This document shows positions 1 to 6,562 of a stretch of DNA of 6,732 nucleotides, in pieces. The stretch is from positions 1 through 6,732 of the forward strand of contig DXEQ01000204.1 in the NCBI GenBank assembly GCA_019114885.1. Reading direction: 5' to 3'. The first letter of the stretch is position 1; every line of letters begins with the position of its first letter. Position numbers and translations under genes: made by a program. The notes under the pieces were generated by a model. The model worked only from the letters and a program-made list of their open reading frames with translations. It made no database searches and had not been told where the DNA came from. Source of the DNA: Candidatus Anaerobutyricum stercoripullorum. Lineage in GTDB: Bacteria > Bacillota > Clostridia > Lachnospirales > Lachnospiraceae.

Positions 1-28
1 TTGAAAGAGCGGCAAAAAATGTTATCAT
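1..28 (+). promoter_or_regulatory. Candidate sigma-A promoter for purL (extended -10)
   Basis: A TTGAAA box at 1-6 and a TATCAT box at 23-28 are separated by 16 bp, and TGT at 20-22 supplies the extended -10 element common in Gram-positive promoters. Transcription would begin near 35, giving a leader of about 95 nt before purL. The -35 box sits exactly at the window edge, so upstream context such as a PurR-like operator cannot be judged. No purine riboswitch core is visible between this promoter and the gene. The assignment rests on consensus match only. Confidence 0.5.
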
Positions 29-120
29 GAATAGGAGAAACTATGCCCGGATTTGCTGTCACGGAGAAAAAAGAATTTTATGGGCGGCAGGTTTTGAAAA
101 TGGATGTTTCTATAGATTTT

Positions 121-126
121 GGAGGT
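121..126 (+). promoter_or_regulatory. Shine-Dalgarno site that fixes the purL start
   Basis: GGAGGT lies four bases before the ATG at 131. An in-frame TTG at 119 would overlap this site and has no ribosome binding site of its own, so the ATG is the start. Confidence 0.85.
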
Positions 127-130
127 AAGT

Positions 131-3100
131 ATGAATCAGGTAAGAAGATTGTATGTGGAGAAAAAACCGGATTATGCGGTGAAGGCAAAAGAGCTGGCAG
201 AAGAATTGCAGTCCTATCTGTTCCTGAATGACATTCAGGGTGTCAGAGTGCTGATTCGCTATGATGTGGAGAATGTTTCCGAGGAGACATATCAGAAGGC
301 GAAGGGAACGGTGTTCTCAGAACCGCCGGTTGATTTTATATATGAGGAAGACTTCCCGCGGGAAGAGGGAGACCACGTATTCAGCGTGGAGTTCCTGCCG
401 GGACAGTTTGACCAGAGAGCGGACTCTGCGGTGCAGTGTCTGCAGCTTTTAAATGAAAAAGAGGAGCCGATCATCCGCTCCGCCACTACCTATGTATTGT
501 CCGGGGCGATCACAGAGGAAGAGTTTGCCCGGATCAAGGAGTACTGCATCAATCCGGTGGATTCCAGAGAGACGGACGAGACGAAGCCGGAGACGCTGGT
601 GATGGAGTACGAGGAGCCGGCGGACGTTTCCGTGTTTGACGGCTTTACAGACATGCCGGAAGATGCGTTCCGCGCGCTGTACGATTCCCTGGGTCTTGCC
701 ATGACATTTAAGGACTTCCTGCACATCCAGAACTATTACCGGGATGAGGAACACAGGAATCCGACCATGACGGAGATCCGGGTGCTGGATACCTACTGGT
801 CCGACCACTGCCGTCACACCACATTTTCTACGGAGTTAAAGGACATTTCTTTCGAGGACGGCCCGTACAAAGAGCTGTTTGAGAAGACATTTGAAGAATA
901 TAAGAATGACAGAGAGGAGATCTACGCAGGCCGTGACGATAAGTTCATCTGCCTCATGGATCTGGCGGTCCTCGGCATGAAGAAGCTGAAAAGGGACGGC
1001 ATCCTCGACAACATGGAAGAGAGCGACGAGATCAACGCCTGCTCCATCGTGGTTCCGGTGGAGTTTGAGGACAAGACAGAAGAGTGGCTCATCAGTTTCA
1101 AGAACGAGACACACAACCATCCGACGGAGATCGAGCCGTTCGGTGGAGCGGCCACCTGTCTCGGCGGCGCGATCCGCGATCCGCTGTCCGGCCGTTCCTA
1201 TGTATATCAGGCCATGCGTGTGACCGGCTGCGCGGACCCGACCGTTCCGCTGGCAGAGACCTTAAAGGGCAAGCTCCCGCAGAGAAAGCTCACTGTGGGC
1301 GCGGCGCAGGGCTACAGCTCCTACGGTAACCAGATCGGTCTGGCAACCGGCCTGGTAGATGAGATCTATCATCCGGGCTATGTGGCAAAACGTATGGAGA
1401 TCGGCGCTGTCATGGGCGCGGCTCCGAGAAAGAACGTGATCCGCGAGACTTCCGACCCGGGCGATATCATCGTACTTCTGGGCGGACGGACCGGAAGAGA
1501 CGGCTGCGGCGGAGCCACCGGTTCCTCCAAGGCGCACACCACTTCTTCCATTGATACCTGCGGCGCGGAGGTGCAGAAAGGTAATCCTCCGACCGAGCGG
1601 AAGATTCAGAGACTGTTCCGCAGAGAAGAGGTCAGCCGCCTCATTAAGAAATGTAACGACTTCGGCGCAGGCGGTGTTTCCGTTGCCATCGGCGAGCTGG
1701 CGGACGGATTACAGATCGATCTGGATAAGGTGCCGAAGAAATACGCCGGTCTGGACGGAACAGAGCTGGCAATCTCCGAGTCTCAGGAGCGTATGGCAGT
1801 AGTCCTTGATCCGAAGGATGTGGACCAGTTCCTGGCTTACGCGGCGGAGGAGAACCTGGAGGCGGTGGCAGTGGCCACAGTCACAGAGGAGAAACGCCTT
1901 GTGATGCACTGGAGAGGCAAGGAGATCGTGAACCTTTCCCGCGCCTTCCTCAACACCAACGGCGCGCATCAGGAGACCAACGTCATCGTGGAGATGCCGA
2001 AGAAAGAAGACTGCTACTATGAGAAGCAGGAGAAGATAGACGATATCAGGAAGGTATGGCTTAAGACGCTGTCCGATCTTAATATCTGTTCCAAGAAGGG
2101 TCTGGTGGAGATGTTTGACAGCTCCATCGGCGCAGGCACCGTGCTGATGCCGTACGGCGGTAAGTTCCAGACCACGCCGATTCAGACCATGGTGGCGAAG
2201 CTTCCGGTCATGGAAGGAAAGACAGACTTAACGACCATGATGTCCTACGGTTTTGATCCGTACCTTTCCAGCTGGAGCCCGTACCACGGTGCTGTCTACG
2301 CAGTGCTGGAGTCCGTGGCCAAGATCGTGGCAGCCGGCGGAGATTACAAGAAGATCCGTCTTACCTTCCAGGAATATTTTGAGAGACTGGGAGAGGACCC
2401 GCACCGCTGGGGCAAGCCGTTTGCCGCTCTTTTAGGCGCTTATGACGCGCAGAAAGGCTTCGGTATCGCGGCCATCGGCGGAAAGGACAGTATGTCCGGT
2501 TCCTTTGAGGACATCGATGTGCCTCCGACACTGGTATCCTTCGCGGTAGATTACACGAAGGCCTCCCACATCGTTTCTCCGGAGTTTAAGAAACTGGGCG
2601 ACAGTCTGCTCTGTGTGGATATCCCATTTGACGAGTACGGTATTCCGGATTATGAGAAGGCCAAAGCGATTTACGATAAGATTCACTGCCTCACAAGAAA
2701 AGGTGTGATCATCTCCGCCTACGCTCTGGGCGCCGGCGGACTGATCGAGGCCATCAGCAAGATGAGCTTCGGTAACCGCTACGGTATGAAGATCGTGGAT
2801 GATCTGCCGCTGGAAGAGTTAAATAAGAAGCGCTACGGCTCCCTCCTTCTGGAACTGGAGACTTCCCATATTGCAGATGTGGGCAGCGAGTACTGTACGT
2901 ACATCGGGCAGGTCAATGAGGATGATTACATCACTGTAGGCGATGTGGAGATCTCCTTTGACGAGATGCTGGATGCGTGGGAGTCCCCGCTGGAGAGCGT
3001 ATTCCCGACAAAGACAAAGGCAGGCGTCAGAAATGTATCCCAGCCGCTGTATATGGGACGGGAGTTCTTTATCTGCAAGAACAAGGTGGCTGTGCCGAAG

Positions 3101-3889
3101 GTATTCATCCCGGTATTCCCGGGCACCAACTGCGAGTATGATTCTGAGAAGGCGTTCCGCCGCGCCGGCGCGGAGGTGGAGACCATCGTATTCCGGAACC
3201 AGTCCGAGTCGGATATTCTGGAGTCTGTGGACGCTTTTGAGAAAGCAATCTCCCAGTCTCAGATCATCATGTTCCCGGGCGGCTTCAGCGCCGGAGACGA
3301 ACCGGAAGGTTCCGCGAAGTTTATCGCGTCCGTATTCCGCAACGAGAAGATCAAAGAAGCGGTCATGAAGCTTTTGGAAGAGAGAGACGGTCTGGCATTA
3401 GGTATCTGTAACGGATTCCAGGCGCTCATCAAGCTGGGACTGCTGCCATACGGCAAGATCGTTCCGCAGACAGAGGATTCTCCGACACTCACCACCAACG
3501 AGATCGGACGTCACGTTTCCACCATGGCATATAATAAGGTGGTCAGCAACAAATCCCCGTGGCTTAAAGGCGCTGTCATCGACGAGGTCTACGCTGTTCC
3601 GGTATCCCATGGAGAGGGACGCTTTGTCGCCAGCGAGGAGTGGATTGAGAAGCTCTTCAAGAACGGTCAGGTGGCAACCCAGTATGTCAACTTAAAGGGA
3701 ACGCCGACCATGGATATCCACTACAATCCGAACGGTTCCTACTACGCCATCGAGGGTATCATCAGCCCGGACGGCCGGGTACTCGGCAAGATGGGTCACT
3801 CCGAGCGTATGGGCGAGTATGTGGCGAAGAACATCTATGTGAAACAGAACATGCGTCTGTTCGAGAGCGGTGTGAAATACTTCAAATAA
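131..3889 (+). CDS. purL: Phosphoribosylformylglycinamidine synthase, long single-chain form
   Basis: This cytoplasmic enzyme makes FGAM from FGAR, glutamine and ATP, the fourth step of de novo purine synthesis. At 1252 residues it is the fused form (E. coli PurL is about 1295), matching the long-chain clade of Clostridium, Streptococcus and Bifidobacterium, not the PurS/PurL/PurQ set of Bacillus. In order: a PurS-like N-terminus (about 1-150); a linker ending in SDHCRH (224-229); a first synthetase half with the nucleotide and metal motif NETHNHP (325-331) followed by GGA and IRD, and DFGAGG (510-515); a second half with GAGTVLMP (667-674) and IGGKDSMSG (782-790); and a class I glutamine amidotransferase domain from about 988. 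That domain has FPGGFSAGDE (1048-1057), the nucleophile in GICNGFQ (Cys1093), HGEGRF (1160-1165), and His1223/Glu1225 in GHSER completing the triad. All key residues are present and no frameshift is seen. No other pur gene is in view; a terminator follows, so it appears to end its transcript. Confidence 0.97.
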   Translation: MNQVRRLYVEKKPDYAVKAKELAEELQSYLFLNDIQGVRVLIRYDVENVSEETYQKAKGTVFSEPPVDFIYEEDFPREEGDHVFSVEFLPGQFDQRADSAVQCLQLLNEKEEPIIRSATTYVLSGAITEEEFARIKEYCINPVDSRETDETKPETLVMEYEEPADVSVFDGFTDMPEDAFRALYDSLGLAMTFKDFLHIQNYYRDEEHRNPTMTEIRVLDTYWSDHCRHTTFSTELKDISFEDGPYKELFEKTFEEYKNDREEIYAGRDDKFICLMDLAVLGMKKLKRDGILDNMEESDEINACSIVVPVEFEDKTEEWLISFKNETHNHPTEIEPFGGAATCLGGAIRDPLSGRSYVYQAMRVTGCADPTVPLAETLKGKLPQRKLTVGAAQGYSSYGNQIGLATGLVDEIYHPGYVAKRMEIGAVMGAAPRKNVIRETSDPGDIIVLLGGRTGRDGCGGATGSSKAHTTSSIDTCGAEVQKGNPPTERKIQRLFRREEVSRLIKKCNDFGAGGVSVAIGELADGLQIDLDKVPKKYAGLDGTELAISESQERMAVVLDPKDVDQFLAYAAEENLEAVAVATVTEEKRLVMHWRGKEIVNLSRAFLNTNGAHQETNVIVEMPKKEDCYYEKQEKIDDIRKVWLKTLSDLNICSKKGLVEMFDSSIGAGTVLMPYGGKFQTTPIQTMVAKLPVMEGKTDLTTMMSYGFDPYLSSWSPYHGAVYAVLESVAKIVAAGGDYKKIRLTFQEYFERLGEDPHRWGKPFAALLGAYDAQKGFGIAAIGGKDSMSGSFEDIDVPPTLVSFAVDYTKASHIVSPEFKKLGDSLLCVDIPFDEYGIPDYEKAKAIYDKIHCLTRKGVIISAYALGAGGLIEAISKMSFGNRYGMKIVDDLPLEELNKKRYGSLLLELETSHIADVGSEYCTYIGQVNEDDYITVGDVEISFDEMLDAWESPLESVFPTKTKAGVRNVSQPLYMGREFFICKNKVAVPKVFIPVFPGTNCEYDSEKAFRRAGAEVETIVFRNQSESDILESVDAFEKAISQSQIIMFPGGFSAGDEPEGSAKFIASVFRNEKIKEAVMKLLEERDGLALGICNGFQALIKLGLLPYGKIVPQTEDSPTLTTNEIGRHVSTMAYNKVVSNKSPWLKGAVIDEVYAVPVSHGEGRFVASEEWIEKLFKNGQVATQYVNLKGTPTMDIHYNPNGSYYAIEGIISPDGRVLGKMGHSERMGEYVAKNIYVKQNMRLFESGVKYFK

Positions 3890-3897
3890 ATATTCGG

Positions 3898-3920
3898 GTA
3901 TCCTTCGGAAAGGATACTTT
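3898..3920 (+). terminator. Hairpin with short T-run just after purL
   Basis: GTATCCTT (3898-3905) pairs perfectly with AAGGATAC (3910-3917) around a 4-nt loop, 8 bp in all, and is followed by TTT then AATT. It starts 9 nt after the purL stop. The T-run is short and broken, so alone it would be a weak terminator; it may instead protect the 3' end of the mRNA. Confidence 0.5.
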
Positions 3921-3933
3921 AATTAAGAAGGGA

Positions 3934-3971
3934 GGGGAGAGTCAGCGGACCTTTGTCCGCACAGTCTCCCC
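3934..3971 (+). other. Stable two-part hairpin without T-run
   Basis: GGGGAGA (3934-3940) pairs with TCTCCCC (3965-3971), and inside it GCGGAC (3945-3950) pairs with GTCCGC (3955-3960) around a CTTT loop; a 4x4 internal loop (GTCA/ACAG) separates the helices. No run of T follows, so it is not a standard intrinsic terminator. It may act as an RNA stability element for the purL transcript. I do not recognise it as a known RNA family. Confidence 0.5.
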
Positions 3972-3981
3972 GTTCCGTATC

Positions 3982-4027
3982 GGTGCTGTTGCATTCATGA
4001 TTTTGTGCGGCAGCACCTTCTTTTTTT
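3982..4027 (+). terminator. Strong intrinsic terminator of purL
   Basis: Positions 3982-3993 pair with 4006-4017 as a 12-bp stem (GGTGCTGTTGCA with TGCGGCAGCACC, two G-U pairs) around a 12-nt loop. The stem is followed directly by TTC and seven T residues (4018-4027). This should isolate purL from pnp. Confidence 0.85.
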
Positions 4028-4044
4028 GCCCCGTCAGGAAAAAA

Positions 4045-4063
4045 GTTCTGGTATTCCCGGAAC
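4045..4063 (+). repeat. Inverted repeat in the pnp promoter region
   Basis: GTTCTGG (4045-4051) and CCGGAAC (4057-4063) are complementary with one G-T pair and a 5-nt centre. It covers where the -35 box should be, so it could be an operator, but it may be chance. No regulator is recognised. Confidence 0.3.
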
Positions 4064-4068
4064 AGTTG

Positions 4069-4077
4069 TGGTAGAAT
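4069..4077 (+). promoter_or_regulatory. Candidate pnp promoter (extended -10)
   Basis: TGG followed by TAGAAT (4072-4077) fits an extended -10 element, and it lies in the only short stretch between the purL terminator and the structured pnp leader. There is no good -35 box at 16-18 bp; TTCTGG at 4046 would need a 20-bp spacer. Transcription would start near 4084. An inverted repeat occupies the -35 region (4045-4063). Confidence 0.5.
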
Positions 4078-4114
4078 AAGCAGGATTAGCCAATAGTAAT
4101 AACAGGACAGGCAG

Positions 4115-4191
4115 TGGGAAGCGCATGACCGGGACTTCTGAAAAGCACATTGGCGTACAGTGTGTTTTTCAGTTGTTTCGGAGCCTTCCCA
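4115..4191 (+). ncRNA. Long stem-loop in the pnp leader, possible RNase III target
   Basis: From base to tip: TGGGAAG (4115-4121) pairs with CTTCCCA (4185-4191); a small internal loop; CCGGGAC (4129-4135) pairs with GTTTCGG (4174-4180, two G-U pairs); a TT/T internal loop; then 4138-4152 pairs with 4158-4172 over 15 bp (two G-U pairs) with a GCGTA loop. About 29 bp in a 77-nt element is unlikely by chance, and the length and near-continuous duplex fit an RNase III substrate. It is annotated as a cis-acting RNA, not as a separate transcript. Confidence 0.55.
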
Positions 4192-4307
4192 ATTGTGTGT
4201 AATACGGACAGTTTGTCTGCCGGGTACCGGTTTTGCGGGAGAACCCTTTCCCCGTCGGCAGCGGTGGACATTTTCAGATGTTTACGTATTGTCCTGTCAC
4301 ATTTTTC

Positions 4308-4313
4308 AGGAGG
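4308..4313 (+). promoter_or_regulatory. Shine-Dalgarno site that fixes the pnp start
   Basis: A full AGGAGG lies eight bases before the ATG at 4322. The frame stays open upstream to a GTG at 4160, but that codon lies inside the leader hairpin, has no Shine-Dalgarno site, and would add 54 residues with no resemblance to PNPase. Confidence 0.85.
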
Positions 4314-4321
4314 TAAAAGGA

Positions 4322-6415
4322 ATGGTGAAACAGTTTTCCATGGAGCTGGCCGGAAGAACCCTCTCTGTTGAGATCGGAAGGGTTGCCGCACAGGCCAACG
4401 GCGCAGCATTTATGCATTATGGAGATACCGTTGTGTTATCCACTGCAACGGCTTCAGACAAACCGAGAGAGGGGATTGATTTCTTCCCTCTGAGCGTGGA
4501 GTTTGAAGAGAAGATGTATTCTGTCGGTAAGATTCCGGGAGGATTTAACAAGAGAGAGGGTAAGGCGTCCGAGCATGCGGTGCTCACATCCCGTGTCATC
4601 GACCGTCCGATGCGTCCGCTTTTCCCGAAAGACTACAGAAACGATGTGACATTGAATAACCTTGTCATGTCCGTAGATCCGGACTGCTCTCCGGAAGTGA
4701 CAGCGATGCTGGGAGCTTCCATCGCCACCAGTATTTCCGATATCCCGTTTGACGGCCCGATCGCCGCTACGCAGATCGGTCTGATCGACGGAGAGTTCAT
4801 CGTCAACCCGACGGAGGAACAGCAGACGGTATCCGATCTGGCCCTCACGGTGGCTTCCACCGCGCAGAAGGTCATCATGATCGAGGCCGGCGCCAACGAG
4901 GTGCCGGAGGATACGATGATCGAGGCTATCTTCAAAGCCCACGAGATCAATCAGGAGATCATCACATTTATTCAGAAGATCGTGGACGAATGCGGCAAGG
5001 AGAAACATGAGTATGAGCATGTGGATACGCCGGAAGAACTGTGGAACGATATGGTAGAGTTCATCACCCCGGAGGCCATGGAAGAGGCCGTATTTACGGA
5101 TGTGAAGCAGGTTCGCGAGGAGAATATCCGTCAGATCGAGGAGAAGCTGGCAGAGAGATATGAGCAGGAGCATGAAGACTGGCTGCCGCTGATCGGCGAC
5201 GCTGTCTACAAGTTCCAGAAAAAGACCGTCCGCAAGATGATCTTAAAGGATCACAAGCGTCCGGACGGAAGAGCCATCGACGAGATCCGTCCTCTTTCCG
5301 CAGAGATCGATATCCTGCCGAGAGTACATGGTTCCGGTATGTTCAAGCGTGGACAGACGCAGATCATGACTGTCACCACTCTGGCGCCATTATCCGAGGT
5401 GCAGAAGGTGGACGGCATCAACCTGCATATCACGTCCAAGAGATATATGCATCACTATAACTTCCCGAGTTATTCCGTGGGCGAGACCAAGCCGAGCCGC
5501 GGACCGGGACGCCGGGAGATCGGTCACGGCGCTCTGGCAGAGAGAGCACTGGTACCGGTACTTCCGAGTGAGGAAGAGTTCCCGTACGCCATCCGTACCG
5601 TGTCAGAGACTCTGGAATCCAACGGTTCCACTTCTCAGGCCAGCGTCTGCGCATCCACGCTGTCTCTGATGGCAGCCGGTGTGCCGATCAAAAAGCCGGT
5701 GGCAGGTATCTCCACAGGTCTCGTGACCGGAGATACGGACGATGATTATCTGATTCTCACGGATATTCAGGGTCTGGAAGACTTCTTCGGTGATATGGAC
5801 TTTAAGGTGGCCGGTACCCATGACGGTATCACTGCCATCCAGATGGATATCAAGATCCACGGCCTGACTCCGGATATCATCAAGGGAGCCATCAAAAAGG
5901 CCAAGATCGCCAGAGAGTACATCCTCACGGATGTCATGGAGCCGGTTATCGCCGAGCCGAGACCGGAAGTTGGCAAATATGCGCCTAAGATTCAGCAGAT
6001 GCACGTGGAGCCGGATAAGATCAGCGAGATCATCGGCAAACAGGGCAAGACCATCAACAGCATCATTGACCAGACCGGCGTGAAGATTGACATCAACGAC
6101 GACGGAAGAGTGGATATCTGCGGCGTAGAGCAGGAGATGATTGAGAAGGCTATGGAGCTGATCCGCCTGATTGTGGATCCTGTGGAAGTCGGCGCCATCT
6201 ATGAGGGCGAGGTTGTCCGGATCATGAATTTCGGCGCTTTCGTACAGCTGGCTCCGAACAAAGACGGTCTGATCCATATCTCCAAGCTGTCCCGGGACAG
6301 AGTCAACAAAGTGGAAGATGTGGTCAACATCGGCGACAAAGTGAGAGTGAAGGTTCTTGAGATCGATAAGATGGGAAGAATCAACCTGGCGCTTCGCGAG
6401 AAGCTGAGCAAATAG
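4322..6415 (+). CDS. pnp: Polynucleotide phosphorylase (polyribonucleotide nucleotidyltransferase)
   Basis: This trimeric 3'-to-5' exoribonuclease uses phosphate to cut RNA into nucleoside diphosphates and can run in reverse to add tails; it acts in the cytoplasm in mRNA turnover. The 697-residue length is normal. Domains in order: first RNase PH core (about 10-140), helical domain (about 145-300), second RNase PH core (about 310-540), KH domain with the GKQG loop (572-575), and S1 RNA-binding domain (about 624-692, with GAFVQL and DGLIHISKL). The catalytic set corresponding to E. coli Asp486, Asp492 and Lys494 is present as Asp487, Asp493 and Lys495 in EDFFGDMDFK. The first-core RNA-binding loop reads GGFNKREG (73-80), a Gram-positive type variant of the E. 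coli FFRR loop. rpsO, the usual upstream neighbour, is absent; pnp follows purL across a terminator and appears to have its own promoter and a folded leader that may allow autoregulation. A terminator follows. Confidence 0.97.
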   Translation: MVKQFSMELAGRTLSVEIGRVAAQANGAAFMHYGDTVVLSTATASDKPREGIDFFPLSVEFEEKMYSVGKIPGGFNKREGKASEHAVLTSRVIDRPMRPLFPKDYRNDVTLNNLVMSVDPDCSPEVTAMLGASIATSISDIPFDGPIAATQIGLIDGEFIVNPTEEQQTVSDLALTVASTAQKVIMIEAGANEVPEDTMIEAIFKAHEINQEIITFIQKIVDECGKEKHEYEHVDTPEELWNDMVEFITPEAMEEAVFTDVKQVREENIRQIEEKLAERYEQEHEDWLPLIGDAVYKFQKKTVRKMILKDHKRPDGRAIDEIRPLSAEIDILPRVHGSGMFKRGQTQIMTVTTLAPLSEVQKVDGINLHITSKRYMHHYNFPSYSVGETKPSRGPGRREIGHGALAERALVPVLPSEEEFPYAIRTVSETLESNGSTSQASVCASTLSLMAAGVPIKKPVAGISTGLVTGDTDDDYLILTDIQGLEDFFGDMDFKVAGTHDGITAIQMDIKIHGLTPDIIKGAIKKAKIAREYILTDVMEPVIAEPRPEVGKYAPKIQQMHVEPDKISEIIGKQGKTINSIIDQTGVKIDINDDGRVDICGVEQEMIEKAMELIRLIVDPVEVGAIYEGEVVRIMNFGAFVQLAPNKDGLIHISKLSRDRVNKVEDVVNIGDKVRVKVLEIDKMGRINLALREKLSK

Positions 6416-6427
6416 ACAGTCTGACAG

Positions 6428-6465
6428 CCATGTGAACCGTCGGGGAACAGAGACGGATCACAGGG
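6428..6465 (+). other. Imperfect hairpin behind pnp, no T-run
   Basis: TGTGA (6431-6435) pairs with TCACA (6458-6462) and CCGTC (6437-6441) with GACGG (6452-6456), separated by one A/A mismatch, around a 10-nt loop; CC (6428-6429) can add two pairs with GG (6464-6465) across one more mismatch. It begins 12 nt after the pnp stop. It may stabilise the pnp mRNA 3' end or be part of an nrdR leader. Confidence 0.45.
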
Positions 6466-6501
6466 GAATTGATACAGAGAACACATAACAAATGAAACGG
6501 G

Positions 6502-6533
6502 GGACTGCCGACACGTATCCGGCAGTCCTTTTT
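6502..6533 (+). terminator. Intrinsic terminator between pnp and nrdR
   Basis: GGACTGCCG (6502-6510) pairs perfectly with CGGCAGTCC (6520-6528), 9 bp around a 9-nt loop, followed by TTTTT (6529-6533). It ends only 29 nt before the nrdR ATG, so no promoter fits between them; nrdR transcription must cross this hairpin. Confidence 0.85.
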
Positions 6534-6562
6534 GGATGAAAGAACAACCAGGAGGAACAGCT

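Larger units (their letters stand above)
4084..4321 (+). promoter_or_regulatory. Long structured 5' leader of pnp
   Basis: This stretch of about 240 nt separates the probable pnp transcription start from its ATG and holds no credible gene. Three foldings can be drawn: a long composite stem at 4115-4191, a smaller hairpin at 4217-4261 (CTGCCG with CGGCAG, plus an inner GCGGG/CCCGT helix), and a long-range helix between 4102-4110 and 4289-4297 that would enclose both and end about 10 nt before the Shine-Dalgarno site. In E. coli the pnp leader folds into a hairpin cut by RNase III, after which PNPase degrades the cut leader and silences its own mRNA. A similar role here is an inference from architecture; no sequence similarity to the E. 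coli leader is claimed. Reading frames that cross the region have no ribosome binding site and do not look like a protein. Confidence 0.5.

Noticed and set aside
3..128. Plus-strand frame open from the window edge to a TAA at 126, as a possible tail of an upstream gene
   Set aside because: It is only about 41 codons, overlaps the promoter and leader of purL, and has no recognisable protein features; a frame ending at TGA 28-30 could equally be a gene tail, and neither can be supported.
119..130. TTG start for purL at 119
   Set aside because: It overlaps the GGAGGT site that serves the ATG at 131.
29..130. Purine riboswitch in the purL leader
   Set aside because: The leader is short and shows neither the conserved purine riboswitch core nor a terminator hairpin before the start codon.
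4160..4321. Upstream extension of pnp to a GTG at 4160
   Set aside because: It lacks a Shine-Dalgarno site, lies in the leader hairpin, and the added 54 residues do not resemble PNPase; AGGAGG before 4322 gives the family's normal N-terminus.
4150..4371. Possible small protein of 73 residues in the pnp leader
   Set aside because: It starts with a TTG inside a hairpin loop region, has no ribosome binding site, and overlaps the pnp start out of frame.
4454..5173. Long minus-strand open frame opposite pnp (also 5603-6277)
   Set aside because: Both lie wholly antisense to strongly conserved pnp coding sequence, give low-complexity His/Asp/Leu-rich translations typical of antisense shadows, and lack supporting start signals.
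6431..6462. TGTGA and TCACA half-sites resembling a CRP site
   Set aside because: The half-sites are 22 nt apart, not the 6 nt of a CRP site, and the intervening sequence continues the pairing, so this is an RNA hairpin.
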